Assembly (NCBI RefSeq): GCF_050971785.1
Contig: NZ_JBPCCU010000002.1
Coordinates: forward strand, 186,001-250,000
Length of the DNA stretch: 64,000 nucleotides
Direction: 5' to 3'
Origin: Actinomadura_E scrupuli
GTDB taxonomy: Bacteria > Actinomycetota > Actinomycetes > Streptosporangiales > Streptosporangiaceae
In this document: positions 47,428-55,103 of the stretch, piece after piece
How the letters are laid out: every line of letters begins with the position of its first letter
Numbering within the stretch: the stretch's first letter is position 1
Translations under genes and position numbers: made by a program
The notes under the pieces: generated by a model
Seen by the model: the letters and a program-made list of their open reading frames with translations, nothing else
Told to the model about the DNA's origin: nothing
Databases searched by the model: none

Positions 47428-47433
47428 TACCAT
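47428..47433 (+). promoter_or_regulatory. -10 element of leaderless membrane-protein gene
   Basis: TACCAT is followed by 7 bases and then ATG 47441. Confidence 0.55.
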
Positions 47434-47440
47434 CTCCTCG

Positions 47441-48700
47441 ATGCCCGGAATGTCGCTGTCGCCGCTCACCCTTCCGTGGGCGACCCTCAAGCTGGCCGCG
47501 CGCTTCGCCCTGCCCCTCACCCTGTGGTACACCCTGGGCGAGCTGCTGCGCTTCATCGTCCTGTGGGCCGGTTACAAGCTGGGCCAGTACAACAGCGCGA
47601 TTCCGATCGCCGCGCTGAGCCTGCTGGTCATCGTGTCGCTGGGGGTGTCGCTGGCGATGATGCACAGCGTCCGCGACGGACTGGCGGCCATCAGGGAACG
47701 CGACGAGCGCGGGGCGCTGGCCTCCTGGTCGATGGCCGAGGACGAGAGCGTCTACGACGCCCTGGGCCGGGCCCTGCTGCCCTTCATCATCTTCTACCTG
47801 GCCTGGCAGTGGTACTCCCGGGACGCTCGTGAGTTCGTCGGCGCCGCGGAGGGACGGGGTTTCGCCGAGGGCGGGATCGAGGGACAGCTCCGGGGCCAGA
47901 AACTGCTCCTCGACCTCCAGCAGCATCTCTACATCGCCATCGTGCTGACCGTCGTCTTCTTCATCGCCAAGTTCATCTGCGAGCGGTATCTCCAGCCCCG
48001 GGTGCCCCGGTCCGGCGGCCTCCTCACCGCCCTCCTCGAGGTGAACTGGACCCTCTACGGCGTCTTCACGATCGACGTGCTGCGCGGCAAGGCCAGCGAC
48101 TGGATCGTCGGCCGGGAGTTCTGGGGCTGGATCGGCGGAGGCCTGGGCCCCGTCCTGGACTACTGGCCGACGTTCAAGGACGCGGTGCTCGGCTCCCTGG
48201 TGTGGCTGGTGATCGCCGGGGTGATCCTCGGGGTGGACGCGGCGGACGAGCACGGCGCCCTGGGCGAGGGCCGCACCGCACGCGGGCTGGCGCGGGTCAG
48301 CGGCATCAACCGGACGCACACCCCGCACGAGGTGCTGACCCGGGAGTTCCGCGAGAAGTGGCTGCCCACCTGGTTCGGCATGCGGCTCGTCAAGCGTGCC
48401 GGGCTGGTGCTGTTCGGGACCTTCTGTGTCCTGTTCGTGGGCCTCGACGTGGCGGAGACGCTCACCCGCCGGGGGATCTACTACCTGATCGGCCCGCATC
48501 CGATCGTCTGGTGGAGCACCCGGCTGCACTTCGTCGAGTTCGGCACGGGACTGCTGTTCCAGATACTGCGGATCTGCCTGCTCGCCGCCGCGTTCAACCT
48601 GGTGGTGGCACGGGTCAGTGGGCGAAGCGCAGCACCGGAACAGCCGCCCCCCGCTTCACCAGAAAGGCCGTGGGAAGCAGCTCGAGCACTACCGAGGTGA
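47441..48700 (+). CDS. Multi-pass membrane protein of unknown function
   Basis: 419 residues with about eight hydrophobic helices (among them FIVLWAGYKLG, LLPFIIFYLAWQWY, HLYIAIVLTVVFFIAKFICERYL and LFGTFCVLFVGLDVAETL). Charged cytoplasmic loops include IRERDERGALASW and the stretch AADEHGALGEGRTARG. No transporter or enzyme signature is recognised. ATG 47441 is chosen for its -10 element; earlier in-frame starts lie inside the terminator. Its last 86 bases overlap the convergent gene that ends at 48615. Confidence 0.78.
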   Translation: MPGMSLSPLTLPWATLKLAARFALPLTLWYTLGELLRFIVLWAGYKLGQYNSAIPIAALSLLVIVSLGVSLAMMHSVRDGLAAIRERDERGALASWSMAEDESVYDALGRALLPFIIFYLAWQWYSRDAREFVGAAEGRGFAEGGIEGQLRGQKLLLDLQQHLYIAIVLTVVFFIAKFICERYLQPRVPRSGGLLTALLEVNWTLYGVFTIDVLRGKASDWIVGREFWGWIGGGLGPVLDYWPTFKDAVLGSLVWLVIAGVILGVDAADEHGALGEGRTARGLARVSGINRTHTPHEVLTREFREKWLPTWFGMRLVKRAGLVLFGTFCVLFVGLDVAETLTRRGIYYLIGPHPIVWWSTRLHFVEFGTGLLFQILRICLLAAAFNLVVARVSGRSAAPEQPPPASPERPWEAARALPR

Positions 48701-49577
48701 CCTTCTCGCTGGGCACCAGGGCCGTCACCTCGACCCGGGCGGGCTGCCCCGGGCTCAGCGAGTCGGGTACGTCACCGTCCGCGGTCCACACATGGCCCTC
48801 CCGGTCCCGGAGCCGGTAGACCAGCCTGGTCTTGGAATCCTTGACGCCCTGCGCGTCGAGCGGGCGCATCTCGAGCGCCAGCACGATCGTCTCGGCGCCC
48901 GGGGCCGTGCTCCGCCGGCTGCTCGCGGGCCCGCCGACCTGGCGCCCGACCATCCGCCAGGTGGCGTGTCCCAGCGTGCCGGTGCCGCCGCGCGCCACCG
49001 TGGTGAGGTGCTCGTGCTTGCGCAGCTGCTTGCCCAGCGTGTGGTCGTCGTCGTACCAGTGCAGCCCGAGCGTGGCCGGCAGCAGGACCAGCAGCACGCC
49101 GGCCTCGACCAGCCGGCGGGTCCTGGGGCTCAGCCGCCGCCGGCGCCGCGCCGGCTCCTCCGGGCCGGCCGGCTCGCCGGAGCCCGGAGGCTGAGGCTCC
49201 TCCTCCCAGGGCGGCCGATCCGGTCCCCTCTCCCACGGGGGCGGCGGTTCCGCCGGTGGCGCGTACTGCCGCCCCGGCGGTGGCCCGTACGGCTGCCGGG
49301 CGGGTGCGGGCGGGCCCTGCGGCCCGTACGGACCCTGCGGCCCGTACGGCCCCGGCGGCGGCCCCTGCGGGCCGTACCGGCCGGGCCGCGGCGGTGGGGG
49401 CGGGGGTGGCTGGGGTCCTGGCATCGGGGCCGGATTTCCCGGCGGCGGTGCGGAGGGGCCCGGCCGGCGGCCGCCCGGATAGGGGCCCTGCGGCGGCGGG
49501 CCGTAGGGCCCCTGCGGGCGCTGGTACGGCCCGTACGGCTCGGGCGGGGGCCCACCGGGGGGCGGGTGGCCGTTCAT
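48615..49577 (-). CDS. Pro/Gly/Tyr-rich single-pass membrane protein
   Basis: 320 residues. The first 150 residues are a Pro/Gly/Tyr-rich tail (GPYGPQGPYGPQGPP) and are probably cytoplasmic; a basic RRRRRLSPRTRR precedes one transmembrane helix (about 155-172). The C-terminal extracytoplasmic domain (about 180-320) holds IVLALEMRPLDAQGV and LVYRLRDREGHVWTADGDV, resembling DUF4352-like beta sandwiches. I do not recognise a named family. It is the third gene of an operon with 4-base overlaps, and its 3' end lies inside the convergent gene. Confidence 0.75.
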   Translation of the reverse strand: MNGHPPPGGPPPEPYGPYQRPQGPYGPPPQGPYPGGRRPGPSAPPPGNPAPMPGPQPPPPPPPRPGRYGPQGPPPGPYGPQGPYGPQGPPAPARQPYGPPPGRQYAPPAEPPPPWERGPDRPPWEEEPQPPGSGEPAGPEEPARRRRRLSPRTRRLVEAGVLLVLLPATLGLHWYDDDHTLGKQLRKHEHLTTVARGGTGTLGHATWRMVGRQVGGPASSRRSTAPGAETIVLALEMRPLDAQGVKDSKTRLVYRLRDREGHVWTADGDVPDSLSPGQPARVEVTALVPSEKVTSVVLELLPTAFLVKRGAAVPVLRFAH

Positions 49578-50155
49578 TGCCCGCCCCGGGCGGCGTAACC
49601 GTCCACCGCGTGCGCCATCATGTCGGCGGCCTTGCCGGGGGTGATGCCGAGGTCCACCTCGGTCTCGGGGCTGAGCTGGGTGAGCAGGCCGCCCTGACCG
49701 ACCACCAGGCGTGCTCCGGCGAGCCGGTTCCTGGGAATCTCGAATCCGGCCAGGGCCTTCCGCCAGATCATCGGCTGGTAGGTCCCTTCGGCCGTGTTGA
49801 GGGCGTAGGTCCGGCCGTTGTCGGTGAAGGTGTAGGCGCCGCTCTCCAGCCGGACCTGGTCCATCAGGAACGGCTCCTTGGCGGCCTTGGCCTGGAGATG
49901 GACGATGACGAAGATGCCGTCGGTGCCGATGTTCGGCTGCGTGGTCACGCCGAGTGGCGGCGCCAGGGAGCGCGCCAGTTCGACGCGCTCGACCCGGATT
50001 GAGAAGGCGCTGTTGGAGAGGGACTGGCCGATCCGGCCGGAGTTGCGCAGCGGCTGGGTGTCATGGCTGCGCGCCCGCGGCTCGACCTGCTTCAGCCACA
50101 TCGCCGCGGCCAGCAGCGCGGTGCCGACGACGATGATCCCTATCCGCCGGATCAT
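49574..50155 (-). CDS. Membrane-anchored protein, middle gene of three-gene operon
   Basis: 193 residues. Short basic start MIRRIG, transmembrane helix 5-22, then an extracytoplasmic domain with FSIRVERVELARSL, GIFVIVHLQAKAAKEPFL and RTYALNTAEG, matching the telomeric-repeat-binding-factor-2-like immunoglobulin fold (DUF4352 type) used by many actinobacterial surface proteins. Start and stop both overlap neighbours by 4 bases. The three proteins of this operon share the same plan (helix plus one beta domain), so a complex is likely. Confidence 0.75.
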   Translation of the reverse strand: MIRRIGIIVVGTALLAAAMWLKQVEPRARSHDTQPLRNSGRIGQSLSNSAFSIRVERVELARSLAPPLGVTTQPNIGTDGIFVIVHLQAKAAKEPFLMDQVRLESGAYTFTDNGRTYALNTAEGTYQPMIWRKALAGFEIPRNRLAGARLVVGQGGLLTQLSPETEVDLGITPGKAADMMAHAVDGYAARGGQ

Positions 50156-50745
50156 GACGGACTCACCGCCAGCGTGATCTTGGCGGCGGGCTTGGTGAAC
50201 TTCTTGTCGACCTTCCAGTTGTACTGCGGGTCGGTGAACCCGGTGGAGTAGTCCCACCGCCAGAGGGCGACGGTGATCTTGGCCGGGGTGTTCTGCGGGC
50301 TCAGCGGCCAGATCAGCTCCGCCTCGACCGGCAGGCCCGGCTGGACGGCCGTGGTCTCGGAGCCGTTGGCGTAACCGATGACGTTGTCCGGTGCCAGGTA
50401 GCTGCCGGGTTTCGGTTCCCCGGCGATGCCCTGGGCGAGGTCGCTGCTCAGCGACGTCGTCTTCCTGCTGTTGTTGGTCACCTTCAACCGCACGATCAGG
50501 GAGCGCCTGGTGTCCGTGCCGAACTGGCCCTTGGCCTGGCCGATCCGCGCGGACACGAAGGTGACGGTGAACCGGCGCTGGTCCACCTTCGACCCGACGG
50601 GGACCGTCTTGGGCCCGTGGGGAGCGGCGTCGAAACCGCCGACCACCCAGAGCACCGCGACGGCCAGCACGCACGCGCCCAGCACGGCAAGGGACGTCCA
50701 CCGCCGGCGCGGTCTGTCCTCTCCTCCGGGCACGGGCTCTTCCAC
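50152..50745 (-). CDS. Membrane-anchored protein, first gene of three-gene operon
   Basis: 197 residues. A short cytoplasmic N-terminus, basic RPRRRW, a transmembrane helix at about 22-40 and a beta-rich extracytoplasmic domain: VGSKVDQRRFTVTFVSARIG, RSLIVRLKVTNNSRKTTSL and EAELIWPLSPQNTPAKITVA. The pattern again fits a DUF4352-like sandwich. GTG 50745 is chosen for its -10 element; the frame continues upstream without signals. Confidence 0.76.
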   Translation of the reverse strand: MEEPVPGGEDRPRRRWTSLAVLGACVLAVAVLWVVGGFDAAPHGPKTVPVGSKVDQRRFTVTFVSARIGQAKGQFGTDTRRSLIVRLKVTNNSRKTTSLSSDLAQGIAGEPKPGSYLAPDNVIGYANGSETTAVQPGLPVEAELIWPLSPQNTPAKITVALWRWDYSTGFTDPQYNWKVDKKFTKPAAKITLAVSPS

Positions 50746-50752
50746 GACCCGA

Positions 50753-50758
50753 ATCGTA
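50753..50758 (-). promoter_or_regulatory. -10 element of leaderless three-gene operon
   Basis: On the minus strand TACGAT lies 7 bases before GTG 50745. Confidence 0.55.
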
Positions 50759-50914
50759 GCGGTTTGCCACCCTCGACACCCTTTGGTCGCCGAGCGGCCC
50801 TGGCCCCGTCGAGTGATCTCCCCCAAGGTGATGGATCGGTGGGTACGTGACCTGGTCGTGATCCGCGTAGAGTCGCAGGACGTGATCCGCCGGTCCTTGG
50901 AAGGCTGTCTCCGC

Positions 50915-51838
50915 ATGCGTACGTCCCGGGTTGCCTCGACGATCCGGAGAGCCGTACCGGGACTGGAGGCTCTCTGCGTGGCGCTGGTCGGTGCGGTGGC
51001 CCTCTGGCCGTTCCTGACGTCCGGGAGCGACGAGCCCGTGCCTCCCCAGGATCAGGGCCGCACGTGGCGGCTGACCTGGTCGGACGAGTTCGACGGAGTC
51101 GCGGGTGCGCCGGACCCGGCCAAATGGACCCTGGTCAACGGTCATCTCGGCTACAACGGCGAGCTGGAGTACTACACCCCGCGGAACGCCGCCGTCGACG
51201 GCCGGGGGCACCTGGTCATCACGGCCCGCAACGACGACGCGTGGCAGTACGACTGCAGTCCCAGGAAATGTGCGGCGACCTCGGCCCGGCTGTTCACGGC
51301 CGGCAAGTTCTCCCAGACCTACGGGCGGCTGGAGGCCCGGATCAAGGTGCCCAGAGGCCAGGGGATGTGGCCGGCGTTCTGGGCGCTGCGCTCTCCGGAG
51401 GGCTCGGGCCGGGGTGAGATCGACGTCATGGAGAACATCGGCCGGGAGCCGAAGCGGATCCACGGCAGCCTGCACGGCGAGAACGGCTACGACGCCACGA
51501 AGAGCCACGAGCTGCCCGGCCATCAGGCGCTGGCGGACGATTTCCACGTCTTCGCGGCCGACTGGTTCCCCGACCACATCGCCTTCTCCGTGGACGGCCG
51601 CACCTATTCGGTGAAGCACAAGGCCGACGAGCCCGGGGGCTGGAACTTCGACCAGCCCTTCTACCTGCTGCTGAACCTGGCCGTCGGGGGAGACTGGCCC
51701 GACGCCCCGGACTCGACCACGGTCTTTCCGCAGCAGATGGTCGTGGACTACGTCCGGGTGTTCTCCGCGGCGCCCGCGCCGGACGGAGCCGGCCGGCCGA
51801 CCCCGGCTCCGGGCCCGGCGATCTCTGCCGGGCGATGA
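50915..51838 (+). CDS. GH16 endo-glycosidase (secreted or anchored)
   Basis: 307 residues. An N-terminal signal-anchor helix (about 17-36), then a GH16 jelly roll: opening WRLTWSDEFDG, catalytic site Glu168-Ile-Asp170-Val-Met-Glu173 (GRGEIDVMENIG) and closing FYLLLNLAVGGDWP plus VDYVRVF. The family cleaves beta-1,3 or beta-1,3-1,4 glucans, or other beta-linked polymers. Two further cysteines occur in YDCSPRKCAA. ATG 50915 is used; GTG 50882, 8 bases after TAGAGT, is an alternative leaderless start. It converges on the flippase fusion with an 17-base gap, flanking the polysaccharide cluster. Confidence 0.92.
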   Translation: MRTSRVASTIRRAVPGLEALCVALVGAVALWPFLTSGSDEPVPPQDQGRTWRLTWSDEFDGVAGAPDPAKWTLVNGHLGYNGELEYYTPRNAAVDGRGHLVITARNDDAWQYDCSPRKCAATSARLFTAGKFSQTYGRLEARIKVPRGQGMWPAFWALRSPEGSGRGEIDVMENIGREPKRIHGSLHGENGYDATKSHELPGHQALADDFHVFAADWFPDHIAFSVDGRTYSVKHKADEPGGWNFDQPFYLLLNLAVGGDWPDAPDSTTVFPQQMVVDYVRVFSAAPAPDGAGRPTPAPGPAISAGR

Positions 51839-51855
51839 GGTCTGGCGATGAGGTC

Positions 51856-54231
51856 TCAGGTGCGCAGACGCAGGCGGAGGCGGTCGGCGTCCGTGGCGAA
51901 GTTCAGCACCAGCACGCCGGCTCCGAGCACGAGGGACAGGCCCTGCGCCAGCGCCCAGCCGGTCGCCGCGCCGGTGAGACCGTGCGGCAGCAGCAGGGCC
52001 ACCAGGCCGAGGACGAGGGCGGCGTTGGCGCCGTTCATGAAGATGTAGGCCCTGGTCCGGTCCCTGCTGATCAGGATGGAGTCGACCAGGTAGTTGCCGC
52101 TGGTCAGCAGTGACCCGAGCGCCAGCACGCGCAGGCAGCCGGTGCCCCCCGTGGAGTAGCCCTCCCCGAATATCCGCAGGACGTACGGAGCGGCGAGGAC
52201 GGTCACCGCGACGGCCGGGATGAGCAGGCCATAGACGCCCACCAGCGTCTTCCGCAGGTAGCGGCGCAGCGACACGCGCTGGGCCTCGGCGAAGAGGACC
52301 TGCGCGGTGGCCGACGGGATGAAGTGCAGGAAGGCGGCGACCTGGAAGGCGACGGCGAACCACGCCGTCTCGTGGGCACCCCGCATCGACAGGACCTCCA
52401 GCGGCACCACGGTGCTCGGCAGGATGCCCAGGACCGTGCCGAGATGGCTGAGGGCGGAGAACGACACGTAGCGCCTGAGCAGCCCGGCGGGACCCTCCTG
52501 GCTCCCCGCGCGGGCGACCCGTGGCCACAGCACCGCCCCGCCGAGCACGCAGGCGAGCACAGTGCCGCTCCCGTAGGCCAGGACGAGCCCGGTGACGCCG
52601 AACCGGGTGAGCAGGAGCAAGGCCACGACCTTGGTGACGCTGCCGGCCAGGTTCTTGAGCAGCAGCGGCCCGGTCGCCCGCATGGCGACGAGCCCGGCGT
52701 CCAGGGTTCCGCTGACGGCCGTGAACACCACGAGGGCGGTCACCAGGACCACGGCGCCGGCCTGCCGGGCCAGGTCCGGGAAGCCCGGGAGCAGCGGCAC
52801 GAGGAACAGCTGGAAGACCACGGTGACCACGCCGCCGACCACGCTCACCGCGACGACGGCCACCTTGATGAGCTCGCGGGGGCTCTGCGCGCTCGTGAGA
52901 TGGCGCAGGAGCGTGTTGGGCAGGCCGAGTGCGGCGATGGCGGCGAGCAGGTTCACGCCCGCGCTGGTTCCGGCCAGCCAGCCGACGGCGGTGGGGGAGT
53001 AGCCACGGGCCGCCAGCGTCCAGAACACGAAGCCGAACCCGGCGAGCGACACCGTGTTGGCCAGCAGGAGGAAGGACCCGCGGAAGAAGGCGTCCCGGGA
53101 GAGGGCCCCGAGCCGTGCCCGGATCCTCGGCCGCGGGCCGGCGGGCGACCCCGGCGGCGCCACGGCCCCGGCGGAACCGCCCTCCTCTAGGAGGGCGCGG
53201 AATTCGGCGTGCGTCGTCGCGGCGATCCCGGCCCAGCCGATGCCGCCCACCCCGGCCAGGGCCGCGGCCGACATGGTCTCGAGCACTGCGGTGTCGGCTT
53301 CGGCCAGGCGGCGGAGCGCGCGGGTGAGCGCGGGCACGCTGCCGTCGTAACGGATGACCGCCCCGTCGGGCAGGTCGGCCAGCGGCGCGAGCGCGGGAAC
53401 GACCAGGGGCCGTCCGTGGCTCAGCGCGAGCAGCGCGCTGCCACTGGTGGTGATCCTCCGGAACGGCAGCACGACGGCGTCGGCGGCGGCGAACATCCCG
53501 GGGAGCTCGTCGTCCGGCACGTGGGCGAGGTGCAGGACGACCCGGCGGTCCGAGGCGGCGGCGAGCGCCCTGAGCCGGGCGGCCAGTGCCGGATCGCCGC
53601 AGGAACCGGCGACGACGAGACGGACGTCGAGATCGTCGGGCAGGCCCGCGAACGCGAGCAGCAGGTCCTCGACGCCCTTGTACTCCTCGATCCGCCCGAA
53701 GAACAGGAAGCGCCGGGCCCGCCCGCCGCCGCCCGGCGCGGGCAGCGCCGGGGCCGGGTAGGGGCCGTGCGGGATCACGGCCGTGCGGGAGGGGGCCGCG
53801 CCGATCGCCGCGAGCTGGTCCAGGGTGGCGGACCCGTGCGCGACGACCAGGTCGCACCGGCGTACGAGCACGCGGCGGGCGCCGGGCTCGTCGGCGAACA
53901 CCGGCCGGTGCGGGAGGACGTTGTGGGCGGTCCACACCAGGCGCAGGCGGAGCAGCCGGATCACGCGGAGGACGATCCGGAACCAGAGCTGGGCGAGCCC
54001 GCGCGTCAGTGCGCCGCCCGGCAGCGCGAAGGCGAACACCCAGTGCAGATGGACCAGCCGGGCCCCGGCCAGCCGGCACACGGCCAGCTCGAACGGCAGG
54101 AGCAGCAGGTTGAGGGTGTGCGATGGCGTGAGCCGGCCGAGGTACCGCACGCTCACGCCGTACCTCGTGAGCTCGCCGTAGAGGAGTTCCTGGTAGGGAT
54201 TGCCGTCGCGGGGAAGGACCAGCACCTTCAT
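51856..54231 (-). CDS. Glycosyltransferase-flippase fusion protein
   Basis: 791 residues. Residues 1-360 form a GT4-type glycosyltransferase (MKVLVLPRDGNPY, LVWTAHNVLPHRP, FLFFGRIEEYKGVEDLLLAF and AADAVVLPFRRITTSGS). Residues about 385-785 hold twelve or so membrane helices of an oligosaccharide flippase (MOP/Wzx-like) with GWLAGTSAGVNLLAAIAALG and the matching C-terminal half. Thus one chain may add the last sugar and export the lipid-linked unit. Stop overlaps nothing; the start overlaps the next GT2 stop by 4 bases. Unusual fusion. Confidence 0.86.
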   Translation of the reverse strand: MKVLVLPRDGNPYQELLYGELTRYGVSVRYLGRLTPSHTLNLLLLPFELAVCRLAGARLVHLHWVFAFALPGGALTRGLAQLWFRIVLRVIRLLRLRLVWTAHNVLPHRPVFADEPGARRVLVRRCDLVVAHGSATLDQLAAIGAAPSRTAVIPHGPYPAPALPAPGGGGRARRFLFFGRIEEYKGVEDLLLAFAGLPDDLDVRLVVAGSCGDPALAARLRALAAASDRRVVLHLAHVPDDELPGMFAAADAVVLPFRRITTSGSALLALSHGRPLVVPALAPLADLPDGAVIRYDGSVPALTRALRRLAEADTAVLETMSAAALAGVGGIGWAGIAATTHAEFRALLEEGGSAGAVAPPGSPAGPRPRIRARLGALSRDAFFRGSFLLLANTVSLAGFGFVFWTLAARGYSPTAVGWLAGTSAGVNLLAAIAALGLPNTLLRHLTSAQSPRELIKVAVVAVSVVGGVVTVVFQLFLVPLLPGFPDLARQAGAVVLVTALVVFTAVSGTLDAGLVAMRATGPLLLKNLAGSVTKVVALLLLTRFGVTGLVLAYGSGTVLACVLGGAVLWPRVARAGSQEGPAGLLRRYVSFSALSHLGTVLGILPSTVVPLEVLSMRGAHETAWFAVAFQVAAFLHFIPSATAQVLFAEAQRVSLRRYLRKTLVGVYGLLIPAVAVTVLAAPYVLRIFGEGYSTGGTGCLRVLALGSLLTSGNYLVDSILISRDRTRAYIFMNGANAALVLGLVALLLPHGLTGAATGWALAQGLSLVLGAGVLVLNFATDADRLRLRLRT

Positions 54232-55103
54232 CGCCGCGACAGCTCCGCGAGGACGCCGGCTCCGTAGACGAGGTGGTCGACGAGGACCCGTACGGCACCG
54301 TTGCGCCGGTTGCGCCAGGCCGGGATGAGCAGCAGGGCGGGATAGAGCGGGAACACCAGGGTCAGCGGAAGCCCCAACAGGAACACCGGGTACACCACCA
54401 CCATCGGTTCCCGGCGCAGCAGCCCGGCGCGGCGGGATCGGTGCTTGCGGTACAGCCGTGCCCGGGCCTTGCCGTAGGCGTAGGAGCGGCGTACCTGGCG
54501 GCGCCGGTCACCCCAGTCGTGGGTGACGATCGCCTCGGGTGCGCTGCGGATCCGATGACCGGCGTCCTGGAGCCGCCAGCTGAAGTCCACGTCCGAGCCG
54601 TACGCGAACGTCTCGTCGAACCCGCCGACCGAGTCGTAGGCCTCCCGGCGGAAGGCGAGGTTGATCGTGGGGCATTCCTCGAGGTAGCGGGCGGTGGCCG
54701 CGCGCCGTGTGCCCTCGTCGTACAGGCCGTCGGCGCCTTCGGGGGCGACGGCGATCCCTGCGACGACGGTCTCGCCGTCCTCCCGCAGGGGCGCGAGCAG
54801 GCGGCTCAGCCATTGCGCCTGCGGCAGGCAGCCCGCGTCGGTGAACACGATGATCTCCCCGCGGGCCGCGCGCACCCCGGCGTTGCGCTGGTGGGGGATG
54901 GTCACCCCGGCCCCGGGCGGCTGCTCGAACGCCAGCCAGCGCACGTGCGGATGGGAGCGCGCGATCGCGTCGAGGCGCCCCTGTGAGGCGTCGACGACGA
55001 TGATCTCGCACGGTTCGCCGGCCGACTCCGCCTGCCGGGTGACCTCGGTCAGTGTCACGTCCAGATCGGGCTCGTCCTTGCTGATGGCGACGATCGAGAT
55101 CAT
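54228..55103 (-). CDS. Family 2 glycosyltransferase
   Basis: 291 residues. GT-A fold: ISIVAISKDEPDLD, IIVVDASQGRLD, then GEIIVFTDAGCLPQ with the DxD-like metal site (TDAG). GGFDETFAYGSDVDFSWRLQ carries the acceptor-site acid. The C-terminus has two hydrophobic segments (VVVYPVFLLGLPLTLVFPLY), placing the enzyme at the membrane. It transfers an unknown sugar. ATGA overlaps link it to both neighbours. Confidence 0.9.
   Translation of the reverse strand: MISIVAISKDEPDLDVTLTEVTRQAESAGEPCEIIVVDASQGRLDAIARSHPHVRWLAFEQPPGAGVTIPHQRNAGVRAARGEIIVFTDAGCLPQAQWLSRLLAPLREDGETVVAGIAVAPEGADGLYDEGTRRAATARYLEECPTINLAFRREAYDSVGGFDETFAYGSDVDFSWRLQDAGHRIRSAPEAIVTHDWGDRRRQVRRSYAYGKARARLYRKHRSRRAGLLRREPMVVVYPVFLLGLPLTLVFPLYPALLLIPAWRNRRNGAVRVLVDHLVYGAGVLAELSRR

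Noticed and set aside
49574..54298. A 1,574-codon minus-strand frame across several genes
   Set aside because: It is an artefact of high GC: only its last 193 codons (from 50155) have coding sense; the rest is the antisense or shifted frame of GH16 and flippase genes.
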